Assembly: GCA_033439765.1 (NCBI GenBank)
Contig: JAULSN010000010.1
Span: 992,001-1,056,000, forward strand
DNA length: 64,000 bases
Direction: 5' to 3'
Source of the DNA: Lasiosphaeria ovina
Taxonomy: Eukaryota > Ascomycota > Sordariomycetes > Sordariales > Lasiosphaeriaceae
Positions within the stretch are counted from its first letter, which is position 1; each line of letters begins with the position of its first letter. The notes below the pieces were generated by a model, which saw nothing but the letters and a program-made list of their open reading frames with translations, had not been told where the DNA came from and searched no databases. This document shows positions 46,781 through 57,280 of the stretch, in pieces. The position numbers and the translations under genes were made by a program.

Positions 46781-47615
46781 ATGCCGACCAAATCTCAATT
46801 CGAAAGCGGTAAGCAATACATCGACACTTGATGAATATCCTACGTAACCCGTTATCTCAAACTAACTGAAGATGCTAATATTGAAATCATGGCGGTGGCA
46901 GGTCACAAGATACCGGTGACTGATCAGGAATTCCCAGGAGACCAAGAGGCGTGTTGAGCAGCATGGCCGCAAATGCTACTTGTTCCCGACCGACACCACA
47001 GGTCGAGAGAACTGCAGAAAGGTTGTTGATGAAGCAGTCGAGGTCTTTGGTGGGCATATTGACATTCTCTTCAACAACGCGGCATTCCAGACGATGGTTG
47101 AAGATATAAAAAACCTTGGCGAGTAAGCTGACTTTCGCTCTTCTGAAAGAACATGAATTTCGAGGCATCTAACGTAGCCAACCTCTATCTCTAGGGACCA
47201 GTGGCTCCATACCTTCAACACAAATATTCACCCCATCTTCTACCTCTCCAAGTATGCCCTGAAGCGCGGCAGCGTCATTATCAACAATGCCAGTATTAAT
47301 GCCTACACTGGCCGTCCAGACCTCCTCGACTACACGTCCACCAAAGGTACCATCGTCTCCTTCACACGGGGATTGAGTAACTAGTAGGTGGGCAAGGGCA
47401 TCCTGGTCAACGCCGTTGCTCCCGAGCCTGTGTGGACGCCTCTTATTCCGGCGACGATGACCAACGACGCCCAGAAATAGTTCACCGCCCCCATGGGCCG
47501 GCCCGCCCAGCCAAGTGAGATTGCAACATGTGTAGTGTTTCTGGCAGCTGCCGATAGCTCGTGTATCAGCGGGCAGACAATCCATTGCAACGGCGGAACC
47601 ATTGTTAGCGGCTAG
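46781..47615 (+). pseudogene. Short-chain dehydrogenase/reductase remnant with three TAG stops
   Basis: Classical SDR of the glucose/ribitol dehydrogenase-like group. Present are ETKRRVEQHGRKCYLF, FGHIDILFNNAAFQT, an intron (about 47129-47194), DQWLHTFNTNI, GSVIINNASINAYTG, then LLDYTSTKGTIVSFTRGLSN (active-site Tyr and Lys in YTSTK), VNAVAPEPVWTPLIPATM, PMGRPAQPSEIATCVVFLA and SGQTIHCNGG. The N-terminal Rossmann segment with the TGGxSGIG cofactor loop is missing. In-frame stops are TAG at 47382-47384 and 47385-47387, where homologues carry Gln-like residues, and TAG at 47478-47480 in AQK-FTAPMGR. The family Gly of APGPVWTP is Glu here. All of these are explained by C-to-T or G-to-A changes, with CAG to TAG being CpA to TpA as in RIP. 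Clearly non-functional. Confidence 0.85.
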
Positions 47616-48048
47616 GCAGCAAACGCGAGTATTAGAAGAAGGTGCTAGAATGCTTTCGGACAATAGCAACAACATTCACAGCTATCGTGTGAGACAACGG
47701 TCGATTCGTTTGCCAACAAACGCAGCTCAACTAAACAGACGTCTATAAGTAGCAGGATGCTTTCAAGTCCGCTCATTTGTTCGTTACCCGGCTCGAGTTT
47801 GTGCATACTAATATTTCGAAGTTGTGATTTAGTTTGGCCGCATCGCCTCTCTCGAAAGGTTACTCGAACGACTTTGACTTGGTCAGACTACCTAGCTACC
47901 TGCCTAGGCTGATAGGCCGCGTGAGACTCTACCTCACGCTGATTTTACTCAGTTCAAAGGAGGCCGTCAGCCCTCCCAGCATAACGAATCCGTTTCCCCT
48001 CGCATTTGGCGCCGTTCGGGCGGAGCCGCCCAAGGATCTATATCTACG
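47616..48048. promoter_or_regulatory. Intergenic region and ABC transporter promoter
   Basis: No gene is seen. The remnant and the transporter are on the same strand. Confidence 0.4.
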
Positions 48049-51000
48049 ATGGACCAAAACGTCGCCCGGGAAGTAGCCAGGGTCGTGGCAGTCGTCTGTG
48101 TTGGACTACTAACGGCACCCGCGATCAGCTACGGCTGGAAAATGAAGGCTCGACTCGGGGGCTATGTCCCCGTAAACGTGGCAGAGCACTACGAAGACAG
48201 GGACGGTGTGGCCACTGAGGCATCGACCCAGTCGTATTCAGACGTGAAGGCGAGAATCGCAGTCTGGCTTGGTGTTTGCATCGGCCTGGTCTCGTCCTTT
48301 GCGTCAATGGTGGTAGCCTTGACGCTCTTGCAGCCACCGGGTCACCAAACCAGCTCCTCGTTACTGTCGAAATTGTCTTCGTGGGCAGATTTACTTTCCT
48401 GGGTATGCTCGCGCTACGAATTCTAGGCCTCGTTCCCCTACCAGTGTTCTCCCAGCTGTGCCTGCACTGAAGATGCCGTGGCCTCAGATGCTGTACTGAC
48501 GGCATTATTTGCTAACTCAAAGGTGTTCTGCTTTGCTGCCTAGGTCTTTTTATCAGTTCAATGTGCATGCTTCCCTGCTCAGCACCGGTATCTCGAACGG
48601 TTTCGTTTGACTGTTTTTGGGCTTTTCTCGTCCTTGCTCCTGGCTGCTTCTGTCGCCCTGCGTCACGGACAGTACTTCACGTCCGTCCAGGATCTCCTGT
48701 GCCTGGCTCAACTGGTATCGGCCGTGTCCGCAGCCTGTGCCTTTGCTTCGTTCCCGCGCCGCCCAGACGTATACTACAGGGGCCAGTTGGTCGACCAGCA
48801 ACACACCGTGTCGCTGTTGGCTTTCTTCTTGTTTTCTTGGAACCAAGCTGTCTTTGGAGTTGCCAAGGAACGGCAGGTGGAGATCGAAGACATGCCAGGC
48901 TTAGACTTTCGTACTCGCTCTACGAACCTGCAGTCTAGGTTCCTCGAGGGGTGTGGTGATGGGCCCCTCTGGCGAAAGCTCGTTAGATTCGGGACTCGCG
49001 ACCTCGTCCTGCAGTGGTCCTTGACACTGCTTGTCTCTTTGTTGTCCATGTTCCCGCAGCTGGTTCTCTTCAACTTTCTGTCCACGATTGAGAGTATACA
49101 GGGGCGCATGTCTTCCCATCTTGTCCTGTACCTCTGGGTCTCTGGTCTGCTTGCCAGCCAGTTCCTCCAAGCAGTAGCCACCAACATGTTGAAATGGGTC
49201 ACAGTGACTCGCCTTGAGATTCCAGTGGGGTCTCTCCTGCAGTCTTTGGTGTTTTCCAAGGCCCTCAGGCAGTACGATTTGGCCGCTCTCCACCCTGTCG
49301 AGGGAGAGGGGGAGGGGGACAACAACAAACGGATCGAAGGAGCAAGTCGAAAGAAAGAGGGTGACCGAAGAAGTCAGGAGGCAGGGCAATCCGTCGTCGC
49401 CCTCGCAAAGCTGGACAGGTATGCCACGGACAAAGAAAGCGTATTAAAAGGGGGGTTTGGGTATCGGTCTAACATTTTCGCAGTTCTATCGTTGCCAACT
49501 TTTGCCAGTACAATAACGATCTTCCCATGGCACTCTTCAAGCTCGCGCTTGTGGGCGGCTTCCTCGTTCACTTGATGGGTTGGACGCCGGTGCTGTGCGG
49601 CATGGGAGCGACTGCTCTGGTGTTGCCCCTGAGCATAGGGACGTCACGCAAGCTGCGCGTGCTCAACGCCAGCCTGATGAAGAGCCGAGACGGCAAGACG
49701 AATCTCCTGGATGAGGCGCTGCAAGGCATACGCCAGATCAAGTACTCGGCTCTCGAGCCGCATCTAGAGGAGAAGATTCTAGCGAACCGAAACGACGAAC
49801 TCAAACAGCTCCGGAAAGTATCCATGTGGCAGTGTCTGCATGTCTTCCTCACCTCGCTGGGCCCGCTGCTGCTTGCCAGCATCGCTTTCTTTGTGTATCT
49901 TTGGCAGCAAGGAACACAGACCAAGGCATCCGTCGTTTTCACTGCTCTCGGTTTGTTTGAGCAGCTGGAGGAAGCCGTTCGTCTGCTGCCGCCTCTGCAT
50001 TCCGTTCTGCTCCAGGCGTGGACAAGCGCCTCGAGGCTCGAAAAATACCTTGGGCAGCCCGACAAAGGACCAGGCTCGGAGCCGGGAAAGGCCGTCGCTT
50101 TTAAGCATGCCACTGTGACATGGCCAAGTCTTCGAAAGACTGAAACCCCAGCGGAAGATTTAGCTGAGCAGCCAAAAGCCCGCTCCAGACTCACTGACGT
50201 TACCTTGGAGTTCCCAAATGGCGAGCTGAGCGTGGTTACTGGCAAGACAGGGTCTGGAAAGAGTCTTCTCCTCGCGGCAATCTTGGGCGAAGCAAGACTT
50301 GTTGCTGGTCGAGTATACGTGCCAAGCCCACCGCTCTTCCTGAAACGTCCCGAGTCGATCCCGGATTCACAATGGGTTGTTCCCCAGTTGACATGCCTAG
50401 TTTCGCAGACGCCCTGGATTGAGAGCGGCACCTTGAGAGACAATATCTTGTTTGGGCTGCCCCTTGTCGAGCGCCGCTACCGCAAGGTTATCGCCGCCTG
50501 CGCTCTCGAGAAAGATATTGAGCTGCTCGCCGACAGCGACAGCACTGAGGTCGGATCCAGGGGTGTCACCTTGTCCGGTGGGCAGCGCTGGCGGGTAGCT
50601 CTCGCCCGGGCTCTGTATTCTCGCGCCGGTATCTTGGTCCTCGATGACGTCCTTAGCGCCGTCGACGCCCACGTGGCTAGGTATATCGTTGACGAAGCCC
50701 TCTCTGGCGAGCTGGCGCACGGCCGGACTCGGATCCTGGCAACCCACCACCCCGAGCTCGTCCTTTCCCGCGCGAGCTACCTGGTTCACCTCCGGGGTGG
50801 CCATGTCGAATCGGCAGGATCGCTCCTGAGCGATTACAAGGCCGTTGCGTTCGCCATAGCATCAGCCACCGAGCTGGTCAGTGAGCCCTCGGAGACTGGG
50901 CAGCCTCGACTCCCAGGAGCTAGAGAGAACACCGGGAGAGACCGGCAGGACAAAGAAAAACGGCAGACTGGGCCCGTGAACTGGGGGGTTTACAAGGCCT

Positions 51001-53454
51001 ACTTCGAAATCAGCGGCGGTGCCTTGTTTTGGGGTGGTGGGATAGCTGTAATCCTGTTCTTGAATCTCCTTGGGGTCGCCCGCACGTGGAGTCTGAAGGA
51101 AGTGTCCCAACACGCGGCCGCGGCGCCGAAGACGGTTCTTATGTCGGGTATTGATGTCTTTCGTGTCCGAAGCAGCCTTTTCGACCGCGAATCAGGGGCG
51201 GGAGGCTCTGAGACCAGAATTGGTTTTTGTAAGTTTGTTCCTATCTTGGGAGTTTCACTCTCTACCTATAAGTTCGTTACCCCGGCGGTTACTGACGCTT
51301 TTCAACTACGTAGGGATGACTGCGTATGTCGGCTTCGGCTTCTTCATTGCATTCCTCGAGATGCTCCGGGTTATGGTGGTCTTCCATATCGGCCTCAAGG
51401 CGTCCAAGCTGCTTTTCCAACGCATGGTCCACGCCGTCCTCCGAGCCCCTTTGCGGTGGATCAACAAGGCGACTTCAGGCCGGATCCTCAACCGCTTCAT
51501 CTCCGACATGACCACGATGGACATGAGCCTCGCGCAGAAGAGCTTTGCCTTACTAAACGCCGTTCTCTCCCTGGTCATCATCATCGGGGCTAGGTATGAA
51601 GCCGTCTCCTGTCGAGGGTCTTGCAAAAGGCGTGATGGGTAACAGTAATGCTGATGATCGAACATGTGTGTAGCCTCTCGGTATCCTTCTCTGTCACCTT
51701 CGTTGGCGTACTTCTCTTTGTATACTACATCCGCACCGCGCAGCAGTACATGGACATGTCGCGCGAGGTGAAGCGGCTGAACTCAATCTCGCACTCTCCC
51801 ATCTACGAACATCTCAGCTCTGTTCTCTCTGGGCTCTCGACTATACGCGCGTTCAGGCGTACCCATTTCTACATGGATCGTATGTGCGACCTCGTCGATG
51901 ACAGCTCGCGGGTCTCGTGGTCGCTGTGTCTCTCTAATCGCTGGAGGTCTCTTCGCATGGGCACGCTGGGCGCCTTCTTCGTCAGCGCCGTTGCTTCGGC
52001 TGTGGCCATCACGGGCGTCGACGCCGCTCAAGCCGGCTTCAGCTTGTCGTTTGCTTTGCGCTATACCAAGACGCTCACGTCTCTTCTCCAGGCCCTGACG
52101 TACGCCGAGCTCGGCTTCAATTCGTGCGAGAGGGTGATGGAATATGCCGCGATCGAAACGGAGCCTGAGGACGGGCAGGACCCCCCAGCGGGCTGGCCCT
52201 CCGAAGGGAAAATTGCTGTCGACAGCTTGACGGCTGCGTACAGCAGCGACATCGCCCCGGTCCTGAAGGATCTGACGTTTGTCGTCAGGCCCGGAGAGCG
52301 GTTTGGAATTGTGGGACGCACAGGTGCTGGAAAGTCCACCCTAGCAGCCGTTCTCTTCCGTCTCCTCGAGCCTAGCAGCGGGGCTGTCTGCGTCGACAAC
52401 ATCGATATTTCGACCCTAAAACTAACCGGGCTGCGGAGCCGACTGGCCATTATCCCCCAAGATCCATTTCTGTTTTCGTAAGATGTGCCCCTCAACCCAC
52501 CCCTCGAATCACGTATCGAACTGTCGATCGAGAGCTGACTTCTTCTGATTCTGACTACCTGTTAGCGGAACCCTACGCTCAAGCCTACTTCCAGCGGGAA
52601 AGGCTCTTGGCGATGACATCCTGCTTGCAGCACTGAGGCGCGTACATCTAATCGATCCACACTCAGCATGTCGGACCACGGTACACCATCAGGCCGGCGG
52701 TGGTGATGCCGAGGCGGCATCTACCTCATTGTCGGTCCCCTATCCAACCGATATCTCGCCTACAGATCAACCCACTTGGGGAGACGCGCCTACAGGCGCC
52801 AGATCAGAGAACAACCCGCCGGCACATGTCGAGCTTGGCCCTGGACTGGAGAGTTTCAAAGGACGGCCTCGGTCCAACACAATCCCAGACAACACTTTTG
52901 CGGACCTGTCGACGCCCATCAGTCAGGGTGGCGGAAACCTTTCGCAGGGACAACGGCAGCTCGTGTGCCTGGCGAGGGCACTGTTGACGCGGCCGCGCAT
53001 TCTCGTTCTCGATGAAGCCACCAGCGCCGTCGACCACGCCACCGATGCTGCCCTGCAGGCCTCGCTGCGTCGTGAGTTCGCCACCACCGGCTGCACCGTC
53101 ATCGTCATCGCCCATCGCCTGTCCACCATAGCCGACTTTGACCGCATCCTGGTGTTGGAGAAGGGCCAAGTGGCCGAGATTGGCAGCCCGAGGGAATTGT
53201 TCGAGGAGGGGCAGCGACTTGCGGCGGCCAAGGAGGCTGACATCAAAACACCTGGCGATGGGGCCAATATGGTTGAAGATGAAGGAAAGGGCAAGGCCAG
53301 AGCGATTGAAGCGGGAATAGGTGAGCGTGCAAGTGTGGACGCGGGCACAGGCGCGGCTGTGGGAAAGGGGGCATTTCATGAGCTGGTTCAGAAGAGCGCC
53401 GATCGGGACAGCCTCATGAACATGATCTTGTTTCCGGAGGAAGGCGGCACTTAG
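48049..53454 (+). CDS. ABCC-type (MRP/Yor1-like) full ABC transporter
   Basis: Six exons, 48049-48402, 48544-49418, 49484-51228, 51314-51593, 51674-52477 and 52566-53454, give 1648 aa with consistent phases. Order: N-terminal membrane segments (TMD0-like), first transmembrane domain, NBD1, second transmembrane domain, NBD2. NBD1 has Walker A GKTGSGKS (about residue 663), signature LSGGQ (about 773) and Walker B ILVLDD (about 795). Here Asp replaces the usual catalytic Glu, normal for the degenerate first site of ABCC proteins. NBD2 has GRTGAGKS (about 1300), LSQGQ (about 1478) and [12 protein letters not shown] with Glu at about 1503. NBD2 carries a low-complexity insert of about 100 residues between the Q-loop and the signature. 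It probably exports organic anions, conjugates or a secondary metabolite; the substrate is unknown. It looks intact although both upstream neighbours are decayed. Confidence 0.92.
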
Positions 53455-53907
53455 GAGTCGCGACTTTGCTGTTCAAACTCGGACACGGTTTCTCGACAGG
53501 CCTCTGTGCTTATTGCTTAATGAGGTTCTTGTCTTGGTTGGACATATTACTGTCCTAGTAGACCGCAGAGCAATTAGGCAGAGGTGGTCGAGGCAGACAC
53601 CGTCCTCGTCGTTTCTCGAAGAACGGCATATGAATTTATTATTGTTTTTTCTACGCTTCCGCTATTTGGATGTGATATACTAGCACGCGAGCGGAGTCTG
53701 GAGAGGGGAATATACGGGTCCTCATAGCTACCCGAATAAGAGACGGGCTAGGTCGAATCGCGGGTCTTGCTTCTGCCCCCACGAAGCCATTAATTTCTCC
53801 CTCTTTGATAAGCCAGGTCGGTTAGTCGATTGATTACCTAGACTCACTATACAGCTAAATACATAATTATATTCCCCTCCAGTGTCCGTAGTAGGAAACG
53901 TTCACGT
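53455..53907. other. Intergenic region, start of the AT-rich repeat island
   Basis: 3' flank of the transporter; base composition becomes AT-rich from about 53620. No gene is seen. Confidence 0.5.
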
Positions 53908-54226
53908 TGTAACGGCCAGACGTAGCCGTCGGGAGGCTAGAATGGAGGGTAGGAATGAGGCTCCCGGAAACAACCACCACATGCCAAAGGTACCCTCGGA
54001 AACAGTTGACCTCATTCTAAGGGCGCTACCGGAAGCAGCCGACCTCTTTACGAAAGCATTTACCAGAAGTAGGGAAAGCCAGGGAAGGAAAAGGATAAAA
54101 AGGAGCAAGTCTTCCAACTAGAAAGTAGAGGGCCAGAGATTAATACAGCAACGGTCGCCTCTACTACTTCACTACCTCTTATATACTACCTTTCTTCACA
54201 AGACTCACCCAGACCATTATAGACGG
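53908..54226 (+). repeat. Direct repeat copy 1, possible LTR
   Basis: Starts TGTAACGGCCAGACGTAGCCG and ends near CAGACCATTATAGACGG. About 320 bp, clearly similar to 55797-56083 in the same orientation, with many transition differences. The TG start fits a long terminal repeat, but a matching CA end is not clear. Confidence 0.75.
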
Positions 54227-54589
54227 TAAGTTATTTGCAAAGGAATACATATCGTAAGCATATTCTCTTATTTATTTCGTATATTACTTAACGAGCAACT
54301 TCCACGATTAGATCTACCATGACTCAAAGGAAATGGCTTATACCCATCACTACGCACACTATAAAATTACCATGTATTATTTCGTCTGCTTCAATAAGGC
54401 TTGCTTAAGGAGGGACTTCTATAGTTAGATTTATCATAAAAGTGAGATGGCTCATTCAACATAATAAAGGTCCCCGAAGCGAGGTATGAGCGTGCGTAGG
54501 GAGCGAATGGAGTTAATTCTACTTTACATACCTTACCCACCTATAAGAACCCCCCGCCCCCTTCTATTCCATAGTTAGGTTCGTGTGTA

Positions 54590-55089
54590 CCGTATATTCT
54601 CCCAAAATTTAGAGATAGATGTGGAGCCTGAAACTGGAGAATACCATTTGAACTACTAATTATATCTCAGAAAACAAGACGTAGCCCAAAGTACGGAGGC
54701 TCGGGCCAAAAAAAAGGGTCATCCTCCCCAGTGCAAGGTCCAGAACGCCACGTCCTAAAAGGGGTTAGATTGGACTCGCTAGCTGCCTGGTTAACAAGCC
54801 AATCTTTCATAGTGCAAGAAGATAACTATCTTTAGCGCTATTACAGGGGGGTTTAACGAAGCTTGAACGCATCTGTGGGTGAAGAACGGCACCTGGCAAA
54901 CGAGCTGGCACCGTATGAGTCCGAATCCTGGCCACTGGGCAGGGTGACCCTTTTTTTGGCCCGAGCCTCCGTAAGCTTGGTGGATTCTAAGCTGTAGAGC
55001 CCTCTATAAAGCACTATTATTAGTTGCTCTTGGGGAATTCTCTATTCTTTAACTCCGTACCAATCTCTGACTTTTAGGAGAATATACGG
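54590..55089. mobile_element. Inverted-repeat element B, copy 1 (interrupted)
   Basis: Left end CCGTATATTCTCCCAAAATTTAGAGA (54590) and right end TCTCTGACTTTTAGGAGAATATACGG (to 55089) are imperfect inverted repeats, flanked by TA at 54588-54589 and 55090-55091. Length 500 bp. Removing the inner element and one TA leaves 220 bp, the size of copy 2 at 55354-55574. There is no coding capacity: a MITE-like non-autonomous DNA element of the TA-target (Tc1/mariner-type) kind. Confidence 0.8.
54694..54971. mobile_element. Inverted-repeat element A (MITE-like), nested inside element B copy 1
   Basis: Left end CGGAGGCTCGGGCCAAAAAA (from 54694) and right end TTTTTTGGCCCGAGCCTCCG (to 54971) form a terminal inverted repeat of about 27 bp, extended by AAGGGTCA/TGACCCTT. 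It is flanked by TA at 54692-54693 and 54972-54973. Length 278 bp, no open frame of note. TA duplication and ends are as expected for Tc1/mariner/pogo-type MITEs. Confidence 0.88.
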
Positions 55090-55353
55090 TACTCTATTTG
55101 TACTATTTCTCTTTTACCGCCTTCTTATTCGTTCTAATCGTGTAGGGCTTGGTTGACTGGAGGTTGGCATCGTTAATCGGAAATTGGCCTTCTTTTATCG
55201 CCGACTTCCCTTAGCAAAGTGGACTTTACGACGGCAAAGTGGAAAAGGCCCGCTCCTAGATTGCAAAGTTTTCGAAATCCACAAGCCGGCCCTTTACCTT
55301 CCTATATAGGACCGTCCTACCGTCTATAATTCCCCAGCTCCCTCTCCTATCTA

Positions 55354-55574
55354 CCGTATATTCTCTCGAGACTTAGAGATTACGACGGGGTGTAAATATA
55401 GGGACTCTGACGAGAGCAGCTAATAATACTCAAGAAATAAGATATAACTAAAGTACCCTTAGTAGATCCTAAGATAGAAATACCTCTAATAGGTATAATA
55501 TAATTTGTTACTGTTTAGAAGATTCCCCATAATTGCACCCCGCCGTAATCTCCGAGTTTCGAGAGAATATACGG
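55354..55574. mobile_element. Inverted-repeat element B, copy 2 (uninterrupted)
   Basis: Left end CCGTATATTCTCTCGAGACT (55354) and right end AGTTTCGAGAGAATATACGG (to 55574), about 38 bp inverted repeats, TA at 55352-55353 and 55575-55576. The internal sequence aligns with copy 1 on both sides of its insertion; CTAATAATACTC...CTAAAGTA matches CTAATTATATCTC...CCAAAGTA. Many differences are C/T or G/A. Confidence 0.85.
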
Positions 55575-55576
55575 TA

Positions 55577-55770
55577 TGTTGACTGACTAACTTGACTACC
55601 CAGCTTGATTGCCCGGCTTGACTGCCCGGCTTGACTGACTGCCCTGACTGCTCTAACTGCCCTGACTGCCCTGACTGCCCTGACTGCCCTGAATGCCCGG
55701 CTTGACTGCAAGACCTTGGCAACTGCCTTGCAATTGACAGGTTGACTGACTGCCCAGCTTTACTGCCTAC
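55577..55770 (+). repeat. Tandem CTGACTGCCC-type repeat (10-bp period)
   Basis: Imperfect repeats of CTGACTGCCC/CTTGACTGCC, most regular at 55635-55695, immediately upstream of direct repeat copy 2. Confidence 0.8.
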
Positions 55771-55796
55771 CTGGCTAAATTCGGACTGTTCAACTC

Positions 55797-56083
55797 TGTA
55801 ACGGCTAGACGTAGCCGTCGGGAGGCTGGAATGGAGGGTAGGAATGAGGCTCCCGAAAACAACCACCACATGCCAAGGTGCCCTCGGAAACAGCCGACGT
55901 CATTCCGAGAGCATTACCGGAAGCAGGGAAAGCCAGGAGCAGGAAAAAAGGTAAAAGAGAGTAAGTATTCGGCTTCCCAATAGAATATAGAGGGCTAGAG
56001 ATTAACATAGGAACGTTCACCTCTACCACTTCCCTAACTCTTGTATAGCACCTTGCTGCCCGAGACTCACCCCAGACCATGAC
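55797..56083 (+). repeat. Direct repeat copy 2, possible LTR
   Basis: Starts TGTAACGGCTAGACGTAGCCG and ends near CCCAGACCATGAC. It shares nearly identical stretches with copy 1 (GGAATGAGGCTCCCG, ACAACCACCACATGCCA) and lacks about 35 bp present in copy 1 after GGAAGCAG. Confidence 0.75.
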
Positions 56084-57280
56084 AAACCCCCATTCGGCTT
56101 CATTACGTTGATGCCTTCCTGGGCTTTGCTCCGATTACATATAAAAAACATCACATACCGGGTAGCTAACGGCGCGACCCCCCTATTTTACCCATAATCA
56201 CGAACACATTAAAGGTTAACACGGGCATTTGCTGTGGTACAGCAAAAACTTCAAACAAGTTTATGGCACAGACAGAGTTATACCGGCAACGCCGGCGTTA
56301 AGTCATTAAGGAATTCACAATTATCGCAAGCATATGATGATCGCAAGGGAGCCCGACCAACCAAGGAGAAAGTCTGGTCCAAATGAGTATCGGGAAAGAT
56401 GTCTATTGATCCCACTTCCGATTACCGCGAGGCATGGCGAAGAGAATGCTACCATCTAAAAAGTATGCTACACTGGGGCTGCCAAAAAAACAAGGCTCTA
56501 TCTATGGGGGGGGGGAATTATAAAAAAATACCAAAGTGGAATCCGTGCTATGGGGGTGTGGGTTCTGATGACCGAAATCCAGATAAGCGGCGACAAGCAC
56601 CTCTCTATCCAGCTTTCCAAAGCATTATGCCAAGGCCCGCAAAAAGATCAGCTTCGCTTCAACCGTCTGTCCCATTCCAATCGATGACAACCAACCAGCA
56701 TCGGGACCAACAGGAGCACCACCAAAACCTGCCATCTTGACCAACCGCCTCAAAAAACCCCTTCCTCTCATGCACACATGATCCACTCTCTATCCCAGAA
56801 GGATATCCACCGTCTCTACGAGACACACACACACTCTCTCTCTCTCCAACAAATATACCATAGGACAAATGTTTGCGTCGATGTGATTGCTTCCCACGTG
56901 GTTGGCTCTCTCATGACTGACTGACCGACTCATAGATAGTCGCCTATCGTCGAGGATATAAACCTAGGATGCTATCTCTTCTCCGCTGGTAAACACGTTG
57001 TGTCGCTTTGATGTATAAAGTAGAGGCAAGTCGGTGTTGATGTTATTATTGTTTTCGCAAAACCAAGGACCCATAGCTGATGTATGTCTCCCTTGGTTTC
57101 TTCGTGTCCGAAAAGGGTTACTGCTGCTTCTCCTAACCTTTCGTTGTTCTCGTGTGGAGAACCTGTGATTCAACTCCCTTCCCACTCGGGTGTGAAAAGG
57201 TGTTGGATGGATCGATACACCGACGGAAAAATATACTCCGACATTGCCGTCGTGGCAGGCAGGCAGGCGTGACTGGGAGA
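56084..57280. other. Gene-poor region, 3' flank of the zinc-motif gene
   Basis: AT-rich until about 56500. It contains G and A runs near 56505-56530 and a CA/CT dinucleotide run at 56824-56849. I see no gene. The part next to 57280 is the likely 3' UTR of the minus-strand gene. Confidence 0.4.

Noticed and set aside
53882..54121. A 79-codon plus-strand frame inside direct repeat copy 1
   Set aside because: Not preserved in the second repeat copy and without protein-like features.
55486..55869. Minus-strand frame with repeated SGQSGQ
   Set aside because: Arises from the 10-bp CTGACTGCCC tandem repeat next to a dispersed repeat.
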